A stretch of DNA of 64,000 nt from Lamprocystis purpurea DSM 4197 (GCF_000379525.1 NZ_KB902397.1:8479-72478); one strand, 5' to 3'. Shown: positions 6,900-14,850, numbered from the stretch's first letter. The notes: generated by a model not told the origin, from the letters alone. Program-made: numbers and translations.

Positions 6900-9515
6900 T
6901 TACGCTGCCACCAATTTCTCTAGTCCAAACTCGACCGAGTAGCCGAACCGGCCATCGGCCGCTACCCAGACTCCCGGTTCGATCGGCCCCAGCATCAGTT
7001 GGATGCCGTCGTCATCCTTGCCGCAGGCGCTGAAACGTTTCGCCCAACTGTGCGGAGCGGGTACGGTGTTCAGCAGCAGAGTCTCCGCGCGGGCGTGATC
7101 GTCCAAGGCGCTCAGGCGCTGTCCGTCCAGCAGGACACCGTCCGCCAGCAGGGGCAGGACGGTCAAGCTCATCTCGCCGTCGCGGGTCAGGCCAGTCACG
7201 CACTGATCGTCATCGCGAAACTGTTTGACGGTGATGGTCGTGAGTTCAACCGCGCGTCGCCTGGACTCCTCTTGCTGACTGCGCCAGGCGATGGTCTGTC
7301 CGGTAATCCATTCAGGCTCGTCGTCATCGTCCCAGAGGGACCGGGCGTAGACCTTCTCGATCCAGTCGCGGTAGGCGGCCGGGAACTCGATCCGTTCCCG
7401 CACGGCAAGGAGTCGCTCGGTCCGCCAGAGCCGCTGGGCGTCGCCATAGATCAGCGCATGGACGCCGTAATCGTCCTCCTCAGGACACAGGACGACACAG
7501 GCTGGGTCGTTGAAACCGTCAGGACGCTCGCGACCGGCGTGGCGGTGTAGACGCCCGAGACGCTGGAACAGCAGATCCGCCGGGCAGAGTTGGCTGATCA
7601 TCCAGTCGAAGTCGAGATCAAGACTTTGTTCGATGACCTGGGTGGCGACCAGGATGCGCCCGCAGCGGCGGTCCGCCTTGCGCCCATAACGATCGATGAC
7701 GTCGGTCTCGATCCGCTGGCGGTCCCGGAGCCGGAAACGGGCGTGGAACAGGTCCACCGGCCGATCGGATGCCTCGCGCAGGAGCCGGGTCAGGCGCTGG
7801 GCATCGTCCACCGTGTTCATGACGATGCCGACCAGGGCGCCGGCAGCAGCGGCATCAACAATCTGTTTGATGAGACCAGCATCAGGAAAGGCTTTGGGCA
7901 GTTTGGCGAGGCGGGCCGCGATGGGCCGCTCGGGCGGGCGCTGATCGGCGGGGACCGTCAGAACCTTTGCCGGCCCGCCGTGCGTGGTCCAGAGGGCGGG
8001 ATAGGGCGCTTGTTCGGTACCTGCGCTCCCCCAGGCGGCAAGTAACCGATCGCGCTCGGCCGAGTTCAGCGTGGCGGATAGGAGAATGGCACTGCCGCCG
8101 GTGGCCTTCTGGCGTTTCAGGACCTCACCCAGCAGGCCATTCATGTAGGCATCATAGGCGTGGACCTCGTCGATGATGAGGACCGACCGATTGAGCCCGA
8201 ACCCGCGCACAAAACTGTGCCGCACCGGGAGCACTGAGAGCAGGGTTTGATCCACGGTGCAGACGCCGACCTGGCCCAGAAAAACCCGTTTACGGCTGCT
8301 GGCGAGCCAGGCCGCGCATTGAACACTGGCCTCTTCTCCACCCTGGGCGGTCTCACGGCGGCCGATCTCGACCAGGCGCTGGTACTCGTGATTCAGTCGG
8401 CTGTTCCCGTGGGCCAAAACCACATTGGCATCGCCAAAGGCGCGCTCGGCAAATCGCTCGGCCCGGATCAACATGGCGTTCGCCGTCGCCTGGGTCGGCA
8501 GGGCGAAGACGATGGAGTCGGCAACCCCGGCTCCGAGCAAACGCCAGGCGTAGGCTAGGGCAGCCTCAGTCTTGCCGCTGCCGGTGGGGGCCTCACAGAT
8601 GGTCAGACCAGCGGTGAGCGGCAGCGAATCGACCAGGACCTGAACACCGCGGGGCTGCTCGCCGGCTTGAAGCAGGCTCGGCAGACCATCGTAGGGGTGG
8701 CGCGGAGCCAGCAGCCCCAGGCGCTGCAGGATGGCATCGTCGGCAATCCGGCGGCAGCGTTTGGTGAAATAGATTTCCTCCGGATCGTCCGGCGCCCTGT
8801 AATCGAAGTAGTCGGTATTGGAGCCGATCCAGTCGCACAGACTACAGAAGCCGGCCAGCAGATTGCGGGCTGGAACCTCACATCCGGGAGGCGGGTCCGT
8901 CAGTGCGAGACCGGCAGGGGCCAGAAAGAGTGCGGCGGCCCGCTCGACCCAGGAATGCCGGGCATCCGCGTCTTGGTCTGGGATTGGTGGCCGTGCGTAG
9001 CCTCGCAAGGGTTGGTCACCGTCCAGTTCCCGCGGGATGTCGCCATGATGACCAGCGACCGCAGCGACCCAGGGGCACCACTGATCCCAGGCATCGAGTG
9101 CATCGTCTGGGGCGATGTTCGTCCAAGCCGCAAATTCCTTTTTCGCGAGGCGGAACCCCTCGTGGCCGTGAGTGTAAGCACGGCCGGAGCCGAACTGGAG
9201 GGCGTCCGCATCCAAACCTGGCCAAGCCAGCGCTGCTGCTTCGCGCGAGAAGAGTTGAAAGACGGCGTGGACCTTGCCAATGTCGTGGAGTGCCACGAAG
9301 AACAGCACCCAGGCGCGCAGTTGGTCAAGCGCATCCGCGTTGACTCCGAAAGCGCTCGCGAAGGCCCGCCGGATCGACGGGGACTCGTCCCATAACGCCG
9401 CGGCAACTGCCGCGACATCCAGCGAATGGTAAGCGAAGGGGTGCCACGTCGGCCCCCGTTCAATTTGCGTATCCGCCTTGCCCCAGTAACGCCAGTGTGA
9501 CGCCCTTTCTCCCAT
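6900..9515 (-). CDS. cas3: CRISPR-associated helicase-nuclease Cas3, type I-E
   Basis: This 871-residue protein nicks, unwinds and degrades the DNA that Cascade has bound. The N-terminal HD nuclease shows H25, H30 and the HD pair at 77-78 (ALHDIGKVHA). The superfamily 2 helicase follows with Walker A (APTGSGKTEAAL), DEVH box near residue 449 (LIIDEVHAYDAY), SATL motif III and a motif VI (LLFQRLGRLHRH). All catalytic motifs are intact. The start has a strong ribosome site (AAGGGAGG). It is separated from cas8e by about 500 bp holding the mini-array, so it probably has its own promoter (TATGCT upstream). Confidence 0.97.
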   Translation of the reverse strand: MGERASHWRYWGKADTQIERGPTWHPFAYHSLDVAAVAAALWDESPSIRRAFASAFGVNADALDQLRAWVLFFVALHDIGKVHAVFQLFSREAAALAWPGLDADALQFGSGRAYTHGHEGFRLAKKEFAAWTNIAPDDALDAWDQWCPWVAAVAGHHGDIPRELDGDQPLRGYARPPIPDQDADARHSWVERAAALFLAPAGLALTDPPPGCEVPARNLLAGFCSLCDWIGSNTDYFDYRAPDDPEEIYFTKRCRRIADDAILQRLGLLAPRHPYDGLPSLLQAGEQPRGVQVLVDSLPLTAGLTICEAPTGSGKTEAALAYAWRLLGAGVADSIVFALPTQATANAMLIRAERFAERAFGDANVVLAHGNSRLNHEYQRLVEIGRRETAQGGEEASVQCAAWLASSRKRVFLGQVGVCTVDQTLLSVLPVRHSFVRGFGLNRSVLIIDEVHAYDAYMNGLLGEVLKRQKATGGSAILLSATLNSAERDRLLAAWGSAGTEQAPYPALWTTHGGPAKVLTVPADQRPPERPIAARLAKLPKAFPDAGLIKQIVDAAAAGALVGIVMNTVDDAQRLTRLLREASDRPVDLFHARFRLRDRQRIETDVIDRYGRKADRRCGRILVATQVIEQSLDLDFDWMISQLCPADLLFQRLGRLHRHAGRERPDGFNDPACVVLCPEEDDYGVHALIYGDAQRLWRTERLLAVRERIEFPAAYRDWIEKVYARSLWDDDDEPEWITGQTIAWRSQQEESRRRAVELTTITVKQFRDDDQCVTGLTRDGEMSLTVLPLLADGVLLDGQRLSALDDHARAETLLLNTVPAPHSWAKRFSACGKDDDGIQLMLGPIEPGVWVAADGRFGYSVEFGLEKLVAA

Positions 9516-9888
9516 CGCCCCATCCTCCCTTCAGTATCCACAGAGCATAACCTGGGAAGGGTTCAGACGATCACGCACCGAATGATCTGAAGGATGAACG
9601 GAGCATTTTCTCCGACAACCGGCAGCCTGAACTAACCGCTAGCCTTCCGTCGCAACACGATTTGAAGACGCTCCAACACCGGACCCACATGGGTATCCAC
9701 CCCACTCAGACAGCAATTGCAGCGGATGCAGTCCAGGTCGGACTCGCCCTTGACTCCAAGGTCACAGTGCGCGAAGCGTCTCCGGGGGGCCAGCTTCAAC
9801 CGGATGCGGCGCCGCCCGCTAAAGCGTCGGCCTCCGGTCGAGTCGCCCCGATCACCAGGGGTCGGGCCGATGCGGTAAGAAGCGCTTG
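9516..9888. other. Non-coding stretch upstream of cas3, with a dispersed-repeat module
   Basis: I see no convincing gene. The first part holds the cas3 ribosome site and probable promoter (minus-strand TATGCT near 9550). From about 9808 on, the sequence (CCCGCTAAAGCGTCGGCCTCC and on) resembles modules at 13772-13860 and 59090-59160. It is therefore a dispersed intergenic repeat of this genome. Confidence 0.6.
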
Positions 9889-10155
9889 CGAAATCGCTTT
9901 CCGATGAAAGTCACACGGCTTTTCCCAACCCTGAGGGAACGGCCTGCGGCCGTGATCGGGGCCGCCGTGAACGCCGACACCGCGAGATCCCGCGAGACCG
10001 CATCGCGGCCGCAGGCCGCTCCCACGGGGAAGGCGTGCCCAATCGGCAAAGCGAGGCGCTTTCAAGGCGCCCGTGGCTCGGTTAAGCTCGCCCGCCATGA
10101 TGCTCACCAACCCACTCTCTGATCTGCTCGCGTCCACCGACTTCGCCTGGCGGCG
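9889..10155 (+). repeat. 267-bp direct repeat, left copy (murE upstream region plus first codons)
   Basis: This stretch aligns with 14584-14850. The two share a palindromic GCGGCC-rich module (CCGCATCGCGGCCG), the run CTCGGTTAAGCTCGCCCGCC and then ATGATGCTCACCAACCC with the first ~60 bp of the murE-like coding sequence. In the left copy the similarity ends abruptly at 10155, where methyltransferase sequence begins. The two copies bound the decayed defence island. Confidence 0.85.
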
Positions 10156-10676
10156 TGCCGGAGTGTTGTGGCGGGAGGGCGATCCGGATGATAACCCGTG
10201 GGGGCTGCGCTTCATGGCCATGCTGCACATGGCTAACGACTCCGGCCTGTTCCGTACCCGCAACGAGCTCGCGTCGGCGGGCTGGAAGCTGGAGGGCAAC
10301 CGCTTCTTGAAAGACGGACAGGTCATGCTGCCGCTCTTTGAGGCCAAAATGGTCCATCACTTCGACCACAGGTTCGGCGACTATGCCGATAGGCCAGCGG
10401 GTTCACTCGACACTCAGCTCCCGGACATTCCAGTCGAACGCCTCGCGGACCCGAACTATCGACCGCTGCCGCGGTACTGGGTCGAGCGGGCGGAGGTGGA
10501 TGACCGCCTCGACGGTCGCTGGGAACTAGATCCTCGGCACCTTCGCGGTGCTGGAACGCACGGAGACCCGCACCCACGGCGAGTTCCGCACCCGCCGCCT
10601 GGTGCTGGAGTGCTACGACGCCCTGGCCCATGCCTCCGCCACCGGCCAGCCCTACGTCTCGCCCTTAGGCAATTTA
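10156..10676 (+). pseudogene. Remnant of an Eco57I-like adenine DNA methyltransferase (C-terminal part)
   Basis: Translation from 10156 gives the run NPWGLRFMAMLHMANDSGLF, then LFEAKMVHHFDHRFGDY. This resembles large Eco57I-type methyltransferases found in restriction and phage-exclusion systems. At about 10530 the frame is lost. The shifted frame from 10532 gives ILGTFAVLERTE, THGEFRTRRLVLE and CYDALAHA, which is how the extreme C-terminus of such proteins reads. The interior between the two parts is missing, the catalytic N-terminal half is absent, and the 5' end is fused to the murE fragment. It is clearly dead. Family assignment is from recognition only. Confidence 0.65.
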
Positions 10677-10789
10677 CGCTCGTGCCGGTGTGTCCACATT
10701 GGTTTACAGTTACTATAGTCAACACAGCTTACCTTAACGATGCGAACGATTTCCGATGGCAATCGTCTACTATTCGGAGATGGGGTGTT

Positions 10790-11683
10790 ATGGATCTTGT
10801 TGAGTTCGTCGATGCCAGTTATGGCCCAGAAGTTGCTAAAAAACTTAAGCGCATAAGAACTGGTGGCGACAACAATCAGAAAGGCGGGCTTTACGAGGAT
10901 TTTTTTGCGGTAGCCCGGATCTGTGCGATTGCAGCGCATGAAGAGCAGTTGGATCAGTTTGAGATTTCTTCACAAGAGCTGGCGTTTGTCGATGATCTCT
11001 GCATTCGAGATAACTCCCAAAAATTAAAGACGAACTATCAGGCCAAGAACTCTTTTGGTTCAGCGGCGGATTGGACAGATGAAATAGAAGAAAGATTCAG
11101 ACTCCAGTCTCGAATCGATGAGGAATACTTCAAGTCGTCGCGCAGTTGTCAAATCTTATTGGTGTCATGTGAGGCTACGGCGCAAACCAATCAACGTAAG
11201 ATACCGGCATGTTTAAGAGAGCACTGTCGCTCCGAGTTTTTTCCTTATAAAGAATCGAGCATTAGTCTTATTCTTGAGCATCGTGATCTGCGTCAAGATT
11301 TGGAGTCGGTGTGTCTGTCAAGGCAGCTTGATGCGGTCGATTCGGCTTTCAAGATAGTCTTGGGTATCTGGCGCGCTGATCAACACCCAAGGACGATTCA
11401 AGAGGTCTTCGCACAAGCCCGGAAGAACTCCAAGCCTGATCTATTCTTGGGGTTGACTAGGCAAGAGTTCGCTGTTCCTGAGTGGCTGGTCAAGAAATGC
11501 GCTGAATTTGATGGGATTGACATTCAGTTGCGTGGCGGTCGCTACATGGTAAGCCGAAATGGTTATGGCGTCAGTTTGCCGCCCAATGCTGTTCCCCACC
11601 AAGATGTGTTGGATAAGATCAGTACTTTAGAAGAGTTTTTCAGGTTCTTAATGTCACTGTCCATACCTGATCTCATCAACTAA
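10790..11683 (+). CDS. Putative PD-(D/E)XK-like nuclease of a defence cassette
   Basis: A 297-residue protein of unknown family. The start at 10790 (MDLVEFVDAS) follows AGATGGGG. The longer frame back to 10073 is a fusion with the murE and methyltransferase debris and is not the gene. The N-terminal ~110 residues show KGGLYEDFF (E36), FVDDL (D68/D69) and NYQAKNS (Q84-A-K86). That is the E...D...QxK pattern of Cap4/DUF4297- or Mrr-like restriction-fold nucleases, so DNA cleavage is inferred. The C-terminal ~180 residues resemble nothing I know. Codon and base composition are clearly AT-richer than the surroundings, indicating transfer. The next gene follows after 19 nt, likely one operon. Confidence 0.6.
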   Translation: MDLVEFVDASYGPEVAKKLKRIRTGGDNNQKGGLYEDFFAVARICAIAAHEEQLDQFEISSQELAFVDDLCIRDNSQKLKTNYQAKNSFGSAADWTDEIEERFRLQSRIDEEYFKSSRSCQILLVSCEATAQTNQRKIPACLREHCRSEFFPYKESSISLILEHRDLRQDLESVCLSRQLDAVDSAFKIVLGIWRADQHPRTIQEVFAQARKNSKPDLFLGLTRQEFAVPEWLVKKCAEFDGIDIQLRGGRYMVSRNGYGVSLPPNAVPHQDVLDKISTLEEFFRFLMSLSIPDLIN

Positions 11684-11702
11684 CTGCTTGTGGCAAGCCA
11701 CG

Positions 11703-12386
11703 ATGATGAAAAAGAGTAGCAGGAAATATAGCGATTTCGCCAACGCAGCGGCTATAGCGACGTTGGAAAAATTGATTGCGAGTGTAGGGTCTCCGACTGA
11801 GTATCAAGCTGCTATGAGAGAACTTGGCAAGCAGCTTGGCAACATCGTTGGCGCGGAGATTCCAAGTGATCGTAAGTGTTTGGTTGTGTCCACCGCTGAG
11901 GATGCAGATTACCTCGCAAATGGGGTTATGGAATCTGTACAACATGAGCATGAAACGCTAGCTGCGGTATTTTGGAACAATCACTACTCTGTCAATAATT
12001 CAAGCGTTGCCCCGATCGTCCATCAGTATATCCAGCCTGGCTTTGAGTCCGCCGATGAGGTCATAATCATTAAGTCCATCATATCGACGAGTTGTGTTGT
12101 CAGGACGAATATTCTCTTTCTCATAGAATCTATTAATGTAAGTCGAATCTATGTTGTTGCTCCTGTGATGTATTTTAATGCGCAAGAGTCGTTATGCTCA
12201 GAGTTTCCTCCGCACATCGCGAATAAGTTTCGTTTTGTTTTCTTTGCGGTTGACGAAGACCGAACTGCGAGTGGCAACGTCGTCCCCGGTATTGGTGGTC
12301 AGGTCTACCAACTCCTCGGGATGGACGATCAACCTGCAAGAACGGGATATTTACCTGATCTAGTCAAGAGATTGGCTGCTCTTTAA
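11703..12386 (+). CDS. Uracil-phosphoribosyltransferase-like protein with degenerate active site
   Basis: A 227-residue protein paired with the nuclease gene upstream. Residues 118-154 (DEVIIIKSIISTSC, then RIYVVAPV) sit where UPRTases have the PRPP loop, but the acidic residues and TGG are replaced by K-S-I-I-S-T-S-C. Residues 179-205 (VFFAVDEDRTASGNVVPGIG) match the end of UPRTases (AIDE, VPGLGD), again without the final Asp. The fold is therefore probably kept while catalysis is lost, which suggests a nucleotide sensor or regulator. Composition is AT-rich like its partner. ATG at 11703 or 11706 could start it. The assignment rests on motif reading only. Confidence 0.55.
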   Translation: MMKKSSRKYSDFANAAAIATLEKLIASVGSPTEYQAAMRELGKQLGNIVGAEIPSDRKCLVVSTAEDADYLANGVMESVQHEHETLAAVFWNNHYSVNNSSVAPIVHQYIQPGFESADEVIIIKSIISTSCVVRTNILFLIESINVSRIYVVAPVMYFNAQESLCSEFPPHIANKFRFVFFAVDEDRTASGNVVPGIGGQVYQLLGMDDQPARTGYLPDLVKRLAAL

Positions 12387-12484
12387 GCATTAGATGTCAA
12401 GTCCCTCAGCGCCATTTCCTCAGCAATTAGGATATCGGTTCGCGCCTCGATTCGAGCACGACGTTCTAGCGAGAGGGAATTCAT

Positions 12485-12724
12485 ATGACAAAGACGATGA
12501 ACAAGCTACCCGAGACGGACTCCATCAAGGCATTGGCGGAATTCTGGCAGATGCATGACGTCACCGATTTCGAGGACGCACTCGTGGAGGTGACCGAGCC
12601 GGTGTTGCAACGCGCGGAACCCTTGTCGGTCATTCTCCCCGCCGCGGACCTGGCCGCACTTCGCGCCAGGGCGCGCTAGGAGCAAGTGTCCAGATGGATT
12701 CACGAGCGGCTGCATGCCGGCTAG
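12485..12724 (+). pseudogene. CopG-like antitoxin gene with an in-frame amber stop
   Basis: From the ATG at 12485 (good GAGAGGG ribosome site) the frame gives MNKLPETDSIKALAEFW, then DVTDFEDALVEVTEPV. This is typical of small CopG-type antitoxins encoded with BrnT-like or other toxins. A TAG at 12677-12679 stops it at 64 residues. The same frame continues after the stop with EQVSRWIHERLHAG and a second TAG at 12722, which reads like the missing DNA-binding C-terminus. No toxin gene is adjacent. Either a dead antitoxin or a shortened product. Confidence 0.55.
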
Positions 12725-12730
12725 GCGACC

Positions 12731-13006
12731 ATGTTCCGCTTCACCCACATCCACTTGGAGCAGTATCGCTGCTTGGGGGCGTTCGACCTGACTCTCGAAT
12801 CCGACCTGACGGTGCTGTTCGCGTGCACGGAACAAATTGGACCCGCTACGGGGTGGCGCCGTCTATCGGCCAAGAAGGCGCCGGTGGCCGATAGAAAGTC
12901 CGCCCGGATTCGATTTTTGCTTTTTTCGCAAGTGGTTGCTATCGGCCACTGGATCTGCGACACGACTCGCCTTGGCGGATATCGCCCCGTTGGGAGGCGT
13001 GCATGA
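12731..13006 (+). pseudogene. N-terminal stub of an AAA/RecF-like ATPase
   Basis: The first ~31 codons (MFRFTHIHLEQYRCLGAFDL, then TLESDLTVLFA) are a good match to the start of RecF/OLD-like AAA ATPases, which continue directly into a Walker A. Here the Walker A and everything after are replaced by unrelated sequence from about 12824, so the frame to 13006 is junk. It is probably a deletion remnant of a defence ATPase that once preceded the HNH gene. Confidence 0.5.
12863..12894. repeat. Inverted repeat CTATCGGCCA upstream of the HNH gene
   Basis: CTATCGGCCA (12863-12872) and TGGCCGATAG (12885-12894) form a perfect 10-bp stem. A third direct copy of CTATCGGCCA lies at 12939-12948. The set sits in the 140 bp before the HNH gene and could be an operator, an attenuator or a remnant of a mobile element. 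Confidence 0.45.
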
Positions 13007-13854
13007 CCCCTGGCCCGATTTCGCTCACCCTGCTGGAGAAGGTGGCCACGGACAACGGCTTCGACCTGGCCGGGGCAAGGAATGATGGGGCCTGGCTTCC
13101 CTTCGCGAGCAGTCAGACCAGCCTGCGCATCTGGCTCCGCGTCCTGGAAGGGTCGCTCTATATCGTTGCCTTCTCTCGCCGCGAGGTCTGCGCGGCCCTG
13201 CCCGACCTTGGAGCGCCCTGGACCAACCCACTGCCGCCGGGTGCTTGCGCGGCGCGGGGCCTGGCCGACGCGGCGTCGCTCCACCGCTTGATCCGGCGCG
13301 CGTTTCAGCTTTCGCGGGCGCTCCCGGATGCGCCGCTGCAGGTCTTCCTCCAGCGGACCGCCGCACTCCCGCGGGCGACGGAGGCGGAGCGACTGGTCGT
13401 GCAACGGGTGGGTCAGGACCTGTTCCGCAACGGTCTGCTCGACTACTAGGAGGGCACGTGCCCGGTGTCCGGACTCGCCGTCCCCGAATTACTGCGCGCG
13501 AGTCACATCAAGCCCTGGGCGCACTGCGACACCGACGCCGAACGGCTGGACGTGTTCAATGGCCTGCTCCTTGCCCCCCAACTCGACGCCGCCTTCGACC
13601 GCGGATTCATGACCATCGACGACGCCGGCCGGGTCATCGTTTCGGACCGGCTTGATCCCGCCTCGCGGCAGGTGCTGGGGCTCGACCGGCCGCTTTCGGT
13701 CACTCGGCTCATCGATCCGCATCGCGTGTTTCTGGCGTGGCACCGCGAGCACGTCTTTATCAGGTCATCAGCATCGGCCTCCGATCGAGTCGCCCTGGTC
13801 ACTGGGGGTCGGGCCAGCGTGGTACCAAGTGTTTCGGAGATTGCCTTCCCATGA
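13003..13854 (+). pseudogene. HNH restriction endonuclease interrupted by an amber stop
   Basis: From the ATG at 13003 (ribosome site TTGGGAGG) a frame of 148 codons ends RNGLLDY-TAG at 13447-13449. The same frame continues after it as EGTCPVSGLAVPELLRASHI, then KPWAHCDTDAERLDVFNGLL and LAPQLDAAFDRGF. This is the HNH core of COG3440-type predicted restriction endonucleases, in which DYW precedes the cysteine-containing segment. A single TGG-to-TAG change explains the break. The C-terminus after about residue 255 runs into a dispersed-repeat module. The upstream ATPase stub suggests a former two-gene restriction unit. Confidence 0.7.
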
Positions 13855-13888
13855 AAGTCGCGCCGCTGCAATCAACGTTGATCGGGTC

Positions 13889-13956
13889 GGGTGACGGGAT
13901 TGCGCCCGTCACCCCTCCCACACCACCGAACGTGCGGTTTTCCGCACCCGGCGGTT
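13889..13956 (-). mobile_element. 3' tail (domains V-VI) of a group II intron, remnant
   Basis: On the minus strand, 13956-13922 folds as a domain-V-like hairpin: an ACCGCC... stem, TGCGG-AAAA-CCGCA tip and ...CGGTGGT closing strand. It is followed by a perfect 10-bp hairpin, GGGTGACGGG with CCCGTCACCC (13914-13889), in the place of domain VI. This arrangement is typical of the end of bacterial group II introns. No reverse transcriptase or 5' part is present, so it is a short remnant. Confidence 0.4.
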
Positions 13957-14025
13957 GAGCCCAGCGGGCTTAGCGCACAAGCGTCCACAGTAGAGTCAGC
14001 CCGTAGCGACTGAGGGTGGCGGTCT

Positions 14026-14166
14026 TCAGCGCTTGGTTGACGACGACATCTCCAGAACGGTCCGGGTGATCAGCGTACGCGCGAACACCGCGGGCAGCAC
14101 CGACAGGCTCACGACCCGGCTCAGGCCGATCAGCGGTCCCGCATCGGCGACGACGACATCAACCAA
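14026..14166 (-). pseudogene. Truncated PIN-domain (DUF3368-like) toxin
   Basis: About 46 codons from a TTG at 14166 encode VVVADAGPLIGLSRVVSLSV, then LPAVFARTLI. This is the N-terminus of DUF3368 PIN toxins, including the first catalytic Asp (VADAGPL). The frame then runs into unrelated residues and stops, whereas PIN toxins are about 150 residues. It overlaps the end of the upstream antitoxin gene, the normal layout. The toxin must be inactive. Confidence 0.6.
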
Positions 14167-14482
14167 AGGCTTCAAGCTCCTGCTCCAACTCTCCGGGACG
14201 CGGACGTGCAATGGGGATCCGCAGCCGGCTCAGGTGATCCATGAATTCAGCAACCCCCATCCCCGCCAGCCGCGCCGCCTTGCCCAGCGAGATGGTCTCC
14301 TCATCAAACAGTCGGGTGGCGAGCGTCATTGCCACCCCCTCCCGCAGCAGCGCCTCGTCGAACGGCACGGCCACAAAAATCGGCTGCCCATGCTTGGTCA
14401 CGACGGACAGGCGGCCCAACTCGGCCTCGCGAACGATCCCGCCGGTGTTGTCCCGGAGGTCGCGGATGGTAAAGGTCTGCAC
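14159..14482 (-). CDS. Phd-like / UPF0175 antitoxin
   Basis: This 107-residue protein starts at GTG 14482, chosen because GGGAGA lies 5-6 nt upstream and the product begins MQTFTIRDLRDNTGGIVREA, a Phd/YefM-like DNA-binding segment. The second half (ATRLFDEETISLGKAARLAG) reads as a UPF0175 domain. Such proteins are antitoxins for DUF3368 PIN toxins. The partner toxin downstream is truncated, so the antitoxin is an orphan. A palindromic operator lies just upstream, so autoregulation is likely. Confidence 0.7.
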   Translation of the reverse strand: MQTFTIRDLRDNTGGIVREAELGRLSVVTKHGQPIFVAVPFDEALLREGVAMTLATRLFDEETISLGKAARLAGMGVAEFMDHLSRLRIPIARPRPGELEQELEAFG

Positions 14483-14496
14483 GGCGGTCTCCCGAT

Positions 14497-14520
14497 TTGT
14501 GCCTACATTGATGGGCACAA
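14497..14520. promoter_or_regulatory. Palindromic operator of the antitoxin gene
   Basis: TTGTGCC (14497-14503) and GGCACAA (14514-14520) form a perfect 7-bp inverted repeat with a 10-bp centre. It lies 14 nt upstream of the antitoxin start, the expected position for autorepression by a Phd-type antitoxin. Confidence 0.5.
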
Positions 14521-14527
14521 TTTAGCT

Positions 14528-14584
14528 CAAGCGGCGGACCAGTAACAGACCGCAGCCGAACGCCTTGGCCGGGCCGATGCCATC
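14528..14584 (-). pseudogene. Isolated 57-bp copy of the cas6e 3' end
   Basis: This segment matches 1853-1909, the 3' end of cas6e, with about three mismatches and the same orientation. It still encodes GIGPAKAFGCGLLLVRRLS before a stop. The similarity ends within the palindrome-rich repeat module at 14584. It shows that a cas6e gene, either this one or a relative, was once joined to this end of the island. Confidence 0.8.
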
Positions 14585-14850
14585 GAAATCGCCTTCCCAC
14601 GAAAGTCGCACGGCGGCTCTCAATGTTGTGGGAGTGACATGCGGCCGCAATCGGGGCCGCCATGAACGCCAACGCCGCGAGATCCCGCGAGACCGCATCG
14701 CGGCCGGAGGCCGCTCCCACGAGGACGGCATGCGCAGCAGGCAATACGACGCGCTTTCAAGGCACCCGCGCCTCGGTTAAGCTCGCCCGCCATGATGCTC
14801 ACCAACCCACTCTCCCAACTCCTCGCGTCCACCGACTTCGCCTGGCGGCG
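14584..14850 (+). repeat. 267-bp direct repeat, right copy (murE upstream region plus first codons)
   Basis: This is the partner of 9889-10155. It contains the same palindromic CCGCATCGCGGCCG module, the CTCGGTTAAGCTCGCCCGCC run and ATGATGCTCACC. Here the coding part continues into an intact murE-like gene, so this copy marks the original junction. Confidence 0.85.

Noticed and set aside
10073-11683. A single 536-residue protein
   Set aside because: Its first third is murE start plus broken methyltransferase. Family-like nuclease sequence with its own ribosome site starts at 10790.
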